Part shown: positions 60,265 to 64,000 of the stretch, piece by piece
Position numbering within the stretch: position 1 is the stretch's first letter
Layout of the letters: the number at the start of each line of letters is the position of its first letter
Origin: Hyphomicrobiaceae bacterium
Lineage (GTDB): Bacteria; Pseudomonadota; Alphaproteobacteria; Rhizobiales; Hyphomicrobiaceae
DNA: 64,000 nt
Reading direction: 5' to 3'
Assembly: GCA_020638055.1 (NCBI GenBank)
Contig: JACKJH010000002.1
Span: forward strand, 372,001-436,000
Position numbers and translations under genes: made by a program
The notes under the pieces: model-generated
What the model was told of the DNA's origin: nothing
Seen by the model: the letters and a program-made list of their open reading frames with translations, nothing else
Databases searched by the model: none

Positions 60265-61896
60265 TCACTCCGCAGGCTGTGGCGACAATGGCCGGTCGAT
60301 CGCCTCGACACCGCGGGGGGCAGCCCTTATCGTCGCAAGGCAATTAAAGGCGCACAAGACTGCACCCGCCAGGAACAGCGCACCGCCAATAGTTCGCAGC
60401 AGATAGTATGGCGCCATCGCTTCCACCGATTGCAGGAAGCTATAGGCCAACGAACCGTTCGACCCGTAAGTGCGCCACATCAAGCCTTGCGTAATGCCGG
60501 CATTCCACAAGGACACGACGTAGATCAAGGTCCCAGAAACGGCGAGCCAGAAGTGCCAGTCGATCGCGCGCGGCCAAGCCATTTGACTGCGATCGTAGAG
60601 GTTTGGAACGAGCGTATAGATGGCGCCGAAGATAATCATCGCCACCCAGCCCAGCGTCCCTGAGTGGACATGGCCCACGGTCCAGTCGGTATAGTGGCTC
60701 AGTGAATTGACCGGCCTGATGGCGAGGAACGAGCCTTCGAAGGTCGAGAGGCCGTAAAAAACCGCGGCGACGAACATGAAACGCAACGTCGCATCGTCGC
60801 GCACTTTGTGCCAAGCACCATTGAGCGTTGCGATGGCATTGCCGGCCGAGGCCCACGAGGGCACAAGCAGCATCACGGAGAATGTCATGCCCAGCGTCTG
60901 CACCCAATAAGGCAGCGCCGTGTAATGCAGGTGATGGGAGCCAACCCAGATATAGAAGAATACAATGCCCCAGAAGGCGACAATGGAAATCCGGTATGAC
61001 CAGATCGGGCGGCCCGAGCGTACGGGCAGGAAGTAATACAGCATGCCCAGGAAGCCGGCCGTCAGGAAGAACGCCACGGCATTATGACCATACCACCATT
61101 GCACCATGGCATCCTGCACACCGCCCCATACCGGAAAGCTCTGGTCGGATGAAAAACTTACCGGCAAGGCAATGTTATTCACGATGTGAAGCATCGCGAC
61201 AACGAGTATGAATGCCATGTAGTACCAGTTGGCGACATAGATGTGCGGTTCGTTGCGCCGTGCAAGCGTGCGCATGTAGAGCACGAAATAGGTGACCCAT
61301 ACGACCACCAGCAAGATGTCGGCGTACCAGGATGCCTCGGCGTATTCCTTCGATTGGGTGGAACCCATCAGGTAACCGGTTACGGCCCACACGCTGAACA
61401 AATTGTAGCCGATCATGATGAACCAGGGACTGACGGCATCGGCAAGCCGCGCGCGCGAGCTTCGCTGCACGACATAGAACGATGTCGCGATCAATGCATT
61501 GCCGGCGAAGCCGAAGATGATGCCCGTGGTGTGGACCGGTCTCAGGCGCCCGAAAGTGGTCCAAGGAGCGGCTGGGGTTGCTTCGGGCCAATAAAGCAAT
61601 GCGGCAACCCAAACGCCAACGGCCATTCCAATAACGGCCCAGATGAGCGTCATCACGATGCCGAAGCGTATTGGTGCATCATAGTAGTGATAAATGCGAT
61701 CTGCTGGCGGTTCGGGATCGGAAACCGATCCAGAAAATGCAAATATCAGCGCAATTCCCAGCACCAGCGCCATGGAGCCATGCACGGCCATCACGCCGTA
61801 ACCAGCCGATGCCGCCATCACCAATCCAACGAGTGCCAAAAGTACAGAAAGAAGAAGTCCAACCTGACGCTCGACCACGCTCAAAGTTGCGATCAT
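60265..61896 (-). CDS. ccoN: cbb3 oxidase catalytic subunit I
   Basis: 543 residues, about twelve helices. High-affinity O2-reducing heme-copper subunit. Ligand histidines are visible in 'RPVHTTGIIFGFAGNALIATS', 'YGHNAVAFFLTAGFLGMLYYFLPV', 'VGSHHLHYTALPYW' and 'DWTVGHVHSGTLGWVAM'. The cross-linked Tyr lies in the helix near 'WSYRISIVAFW', as expected for C-type oxidases. ATG 61896 is the conserved start. First gene of ccoNOQP; the broken Rrf2-type gene ends 17 bases upstream. Confidence 0.97.
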   Translation of the reverse strand: MIATLSVVERQVGLLLSVLLALVGLVMAASAGYGVMAVHGSMALVLGIALIFAFSGSVSDPEPPADRIYHYYDAPIRFGIVMTLIWAVIGMAVGVWVAALLYWPEATPAAPWTTFGRLRPVHTTGIIFGFAGNALIATSFYVVQRSSRARLADAVSPWFIMIGYNLFSVWAVTGYLMGSTQSKEYAEASWYADILLVVVWVTYFVLYMRTLARRNEPHIYVANWYYMAFILVVAMLHIVNNIALPVSFSSDQSFPVWGGVQDAMVQWWYGHNAVAFFLTAGFLGMLYYFLPVRSGRPIWSYRISIVAFWGIVFFYIWVGSHHLHYTALPYWVQTLGMTFSVMLLVPSWASAGNAIATLNGAWHKVRDDATLRFMFVAAVFYGLSTFEGSFLAIRPVNSLSHYTDWTVGHVHSGTLGWVAMIIFGAIYTLVPNLYDRSQMAWPRAIDWHFWLAVSGTLIYVVSLWNAGITQGLMWRTYGSNGSLAYSFLQSVEAMAPYYLLRTIGGALFLAGAVLCAFNCLATIRAAPRGVEAIDRPLSPQPAE

Positions 61897-61912
61897 CTCA
61901 ATCCGCCTTTCC

Positions 61913-62347
61913 TCAACCTGCAGTCTCTGGCACCGGCAAAGCAATATCGGCGCGTGTGGATAGGTCCAGATCTGCGATGAAACTTGCCTTGGCGCGGTGC
62001 AACCGCGAGATCAACCGCCAGCAGCTCTCAAGCGTACGGCGTGCGCGTGCGCGTGCCCCTGCCATGCACGCGACCAGACTTTGTCCCTCTGCGAGCAGCA
62101 ATATGATCTGCCCCCACCGAATGTCCTGGAGAGACGCACGCAACGCAGCACCGCCATCAGTGCCACCAGCGCCACGCCGAGTTTCCACCATTCCACCATG
62201 CGAAAGTTGCTGCATGATCTTCGCCAAATAATTGCGAGAAAGTCCAAGTTCATTGGACAAATCTGTCTTCGAATAAGCTTTTCCTGGTGTGCTGGCCATG
62301 CGCATCAACAAGCGCAAGCCCTAGTCGGTAAAATGCCTCAGTCGCAA
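61913..62347 (-). pseudogene. Rrf2/NsrR-like regulator interrupted by an amber codon
   Basis: The protein reads 'LRLRHFTD-stop-GLRLLMRMA', then 'LSNELGLSRNYLAKIMQQLSHGGMVETRRG', an Rrf2 winged helix. Rrf2 proteins begin MRLTxxTDYxLRxLMxLA, so the TAG at 62321-62323 stands exactly where the invariant Tyr should be. Translation from TTG 62317 would lose the first helix. The cluster-binding region keeps only two cysteines (LVACMAG, ESCWRL), whereas NsrR has three. Probably a decayed NO-sensing regulator. Confidence 0.75.
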
Positions 62348-62470
62348 AAGTTACGGGTCACCGACCCTAATAGGTATTTACAATGCATATTATGGAACGT
62401 AGCTTAAAAAGCAAGATACCGTTGAGCCAGGAGGAAACTGCGAAGACCGAATTGAAGGAAACCGGCAGTG

Positions 62471-62574
62471 CTAGAGCGCATTCCGATCCCATGGACTCGG
62501 ATCGGCGCTCTAGCTTGTTGTTTAGTCGCATTTTCTGCGACGAACCGGTGTCCACTTCGTCGGAAAATGCTCTA
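62471..62574 (+). repeat. CTAG-family dispersed repeat, full copy
   Basis: Begins CTAGAGCGCATTCCGATCCC and ends CGTCGGAAAATGCTCT, matching 491-595 in the same orientation. It is inserted between the Rrf2-like and RIC-like remnants. Confidence 0.87.
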
Positions 62575-62758
62575 ACTTTGTTGCCAACGTGAACCTCGCA
62601 AGGCTCGCGCGGCAGGTAACAAAGGGAGAGGGAGAGGTGTGTCATCAAACTCGCCACGGAAAATGCCGCCGAACTGACGCAGTTCAAAGAAACCTGTTGT
62701 CATGCGATGCATCGAAAATAGTTCGCTACGTTGATGCTTCTCGCCGACAAGGTGTGAA

Positions 62759-62990
62759 GTCGATGCGCCGAGCTGTGGCTGGCCTGCAAGCTCCAATGAC
62801 CGCGATGCGCGAAGACCATGATGATCACACCGGCGAAGTTGCTATCATCAAGAAATTAACCGACAACCTCACTCAGCCCGACGGAGGGCGTGCGACCTGG
62901 ACGCGACTCTACTTCGGCTTGAACGACTTCATTACCGATCTTGATGAGCATATTCGCGTTGGAAATGACGTTCTTTTTTCCGCAGTTTGA
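62759..62990 (+). pseudogene. RIC/YtfE (ScdA) hemerythrin-like fragment
   Basis: The end of a 133-residue frame from 62589, 'MTAMREDHDDHTGEVAIIKKL' then 'TWTRLYFGLNDFITDLDEHI' then 'VGNDVLFSAV', matches the C-terminal helical part of di-iron Fe-S-cluster repair proteins (RIC/YtfE/DnrN), with EDHDDH and DEHI supplying iron ligands. The preceding frame is not RIC-like, and the N-terminal ScdA_N and first hemerythrin helices are missing. Such genes are classic NsrR targets, and here both members of the pair look broken. Confidence 0.65.
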
Positions 62991-63145
62991 AACACCAGCC
63001 GTCAGCAACGCTTAATCCAAGTACATGACCGGTTGGGTTTGCGCGCACGACCGCCCGACTGACGCGACCGCCAAAGTGTCCGTTGACGCAAACAGTGATG
63101 CATCCGATGCCAATGTCGATGCCGATCGCCTTCAATGACTTGGGA

Positions 63146-63220
63146 TGGTGGGCGGTGAGAGGGTCGAACTCCCGACATCCTCGGTGTAAACGAGGCGCTC
63201 TACCACTGAGCTAACCGCCC
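63146..63220 (-). tRNA. tRNA-Val (anticodon TAC)
   Basis: On the minus strand: acceptor GGGCGGT/ACCGCCC, D-arm GCTC..GAGC, anticodon stem CCTCG/CGAGG around TTTACAC (anticodon TAC), T-arm with TTCGACC, discriminator A and encoded CCA. Its acceptor stem matches that of the tRNA-Val(CAC) at 43654. Confidence 0.97.
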
Positions 63221-63578
63221 GTATATGGCCCGTCATAGGGCCAGCGCCTTCGATCGGCAAGCCCCTTTTTTGCTTCCGGCTTGATCAGCTCAATCACACC
63301 AGAAACACCAGGAGCGGCCGCCCTGCAACGTGTGTTCCACACGTTTCGCGAGAACGCACGTCCTGGCCAACGATGTTACCCCAATAGTTATAGAGCAGCA
63401 GCAGCAGTTCACGTGCTTCCTTGAGGGCTGCGACCCATTAGCAATGGGTAGTAACAAGAATGGCGATGGGCCACGTTTGAGCGGCGCACCGGCTGGCTGA
63501 GTTGCATAGTAGATTGCCACGCGCCCTGGGCCTCATCTCCCATCACGCAGGCACGCTATCCCACAATGCTCCAAACGA
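63221..63578. other. gap between tRNA-Val and the HU gene
   Basis: I see no gene. Open frames are short, cysteine-rich and unlike any family. Confidence 0.45.
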
Positions 63579-63611
63579 ACAAGCGCGTCTGGCATCCGCC
63601 AACGCGCTTGT
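63579..63611 (-). terminator. intrinsic terminator of the HU gene
   Basis: Perfect 10-bp stem ACAAGCGCGT / ACGCGCTTGT with a 13-base loop, 40 bases beyond the HU stop, followed by TCGTTTGG on the minus strand. Confidence 0.75.
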
Positions 63612-63651
63612 CCTTCATAGTTTGCCCGCGCACACGCCCGTGCGCTGCACA

Positions 63652-63927
63652 TCAACCGTTCAGCAGTTCTTTTAGGCCCTTGGCGGCGGTGAACTTCGGA
63701 GCCTTGGATGCCGGGATCTGCATGGTCTTGCCGGTGAGCGGGTTGCGGCCTTCACGTGCCTTCCTGTCGGCAACCTTGAAGGTTCCGAAATCTGGAAGAC
63801 GCACTTCCTTGCCATCCTTCAAAGCCCCTTTGATACCGTCGACCACGGCATCGACAACCTGTCCAGCCCGTTCCTTGGTCATATCAAGTTCCTTGGCGAC
63901 GGTGTCGATCAGATCCTTCTTGCTCAT
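63652..63927 (-). CDS. HU-family DNA-binding protein
   Basis: 91 residues, the standard HU length. Histone-like dimer that bends DNA. Signature 'GFGTFKV..R..R.GRNPxTG' is present as 'PDFGTFKVADRKAREGRNPLTGK', with the 'IPASKAPKFTAAKGLKELLN' C-terminus. AGGACA lies upstream of the ATG. Monocistronic. Confidence 0.96.
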   Translation of the reverse strand: MSKKDLIDTVAKELDMTKERAGQVVDAVVDGIKGALKDGKEVRLPDFGTFKVADRKAREGRNPLTGKTMQIPASKAPKFTAAKGLKELLNG

Positions 63928-64000
63928 TGATTTGTCCTCTCATGTGTATTTTGGTTCAGCACATAAGCGGAGCAATGCATTCTCCATTGCTTGCTCATGT

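Noticed and set aside
62932..63135. 67-residue minus-strand frame beginning MKAIGIDIGIG
   Set aside because: The opening resembles an actin-fold or TnpB-like strand, but the rest does not, and it overlaps the RIC remnant; too little to call.

Overview
The window looks like a chromosome segment of a methylotrophic, sulfur-oxidising alphaproteobacterium, most likely in the order Hyphomicrobiales (a Hyphomicrobium-type organism). The evidence is a complete PQQ biosynthesis operon, a run of tetrahydromethanopterin (H4MPT) formaldehyde-oxidation genes (fae, mtdB, mch and cofactor genes), sox genes, an NDUFS4-like complex I accessory subunit, a cbb3 oxidase, and kdsA (Gram-negative envelope). The family assignments rest on recognised motifs; the taxon is inferred.

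Layout. 1-9.5 kb: housekeeping genes (P1 peptidase, TauE/SafE exporter, purB, di-heme peroxidase, NDUFS4-like subunit, tRNA-Pro, DUF192 and dual cold-shock pair). 9.5-16 kb: gloA, a flavoprotein, pqqABCDE and a small cytochrome c. 16-26 kb: folK and a pterin dehydratase on the minus strand, then a co-directional H4MPT block: beta-RFAP synthase, mtdB, ATP-grasp orf5, mch, RimK-like orf7, a CitG-like gene and fae, followed by a divergent HisA-like / MfnF-like pair. 26-32 kb: threonine dehydratase, an IS481 element, a FadL-type porin and thiD. 31-36 kb: minus-strand soxA-soxX-soxB-ccdA. 36-43 kb: an SDR gene without a normal start codon, kdsA, envelope and periplasmic genes, an acyl-CoA dehydrogenase lacking the usual catalytic Glu, and a cytochrome c. 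43-53 kb: tRNA-Val and an accessory block with a Liv-type ABC importer, nitrilase, LysR, an isonitrile-hydratase-like protein and GntR. 53-57 kb: TetR plus an HlyD/ABC-2 exporter. 57-64 kb: DUF2189, ccoNOQP, a broken Rrf2/NsrR-like regulator, a RIC/YtfE remnant, tRNA-Val and an HU protein.

How the genes fit together: PQQ serves periplasmic alcohol dehydrogenases, whose formaldehyde is captured by Fae onto H4MPT and oxidised through MtdB and Mch. The neighbouring genes probably make H4MPT and a methanofuran-like cofactor. Small cytochromes c, SoxAX and the cbb3 oxidase link methanol and thiosulfate oxidation to oxygen. The formyltransferase/hydrolase (fhc), methanol dehydrogenase, soxYZ and soxCD genes are not in the window.

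The intergenic space is rich in short palindromic elements of several families. Nearly all of them begin and end at the tetranucleotide CTAG, which is the most striking non-coding feature here. The accessory nitrile/isonitrile block and the decayed NO-response pair next to ccoN are the other places most worth a second look.
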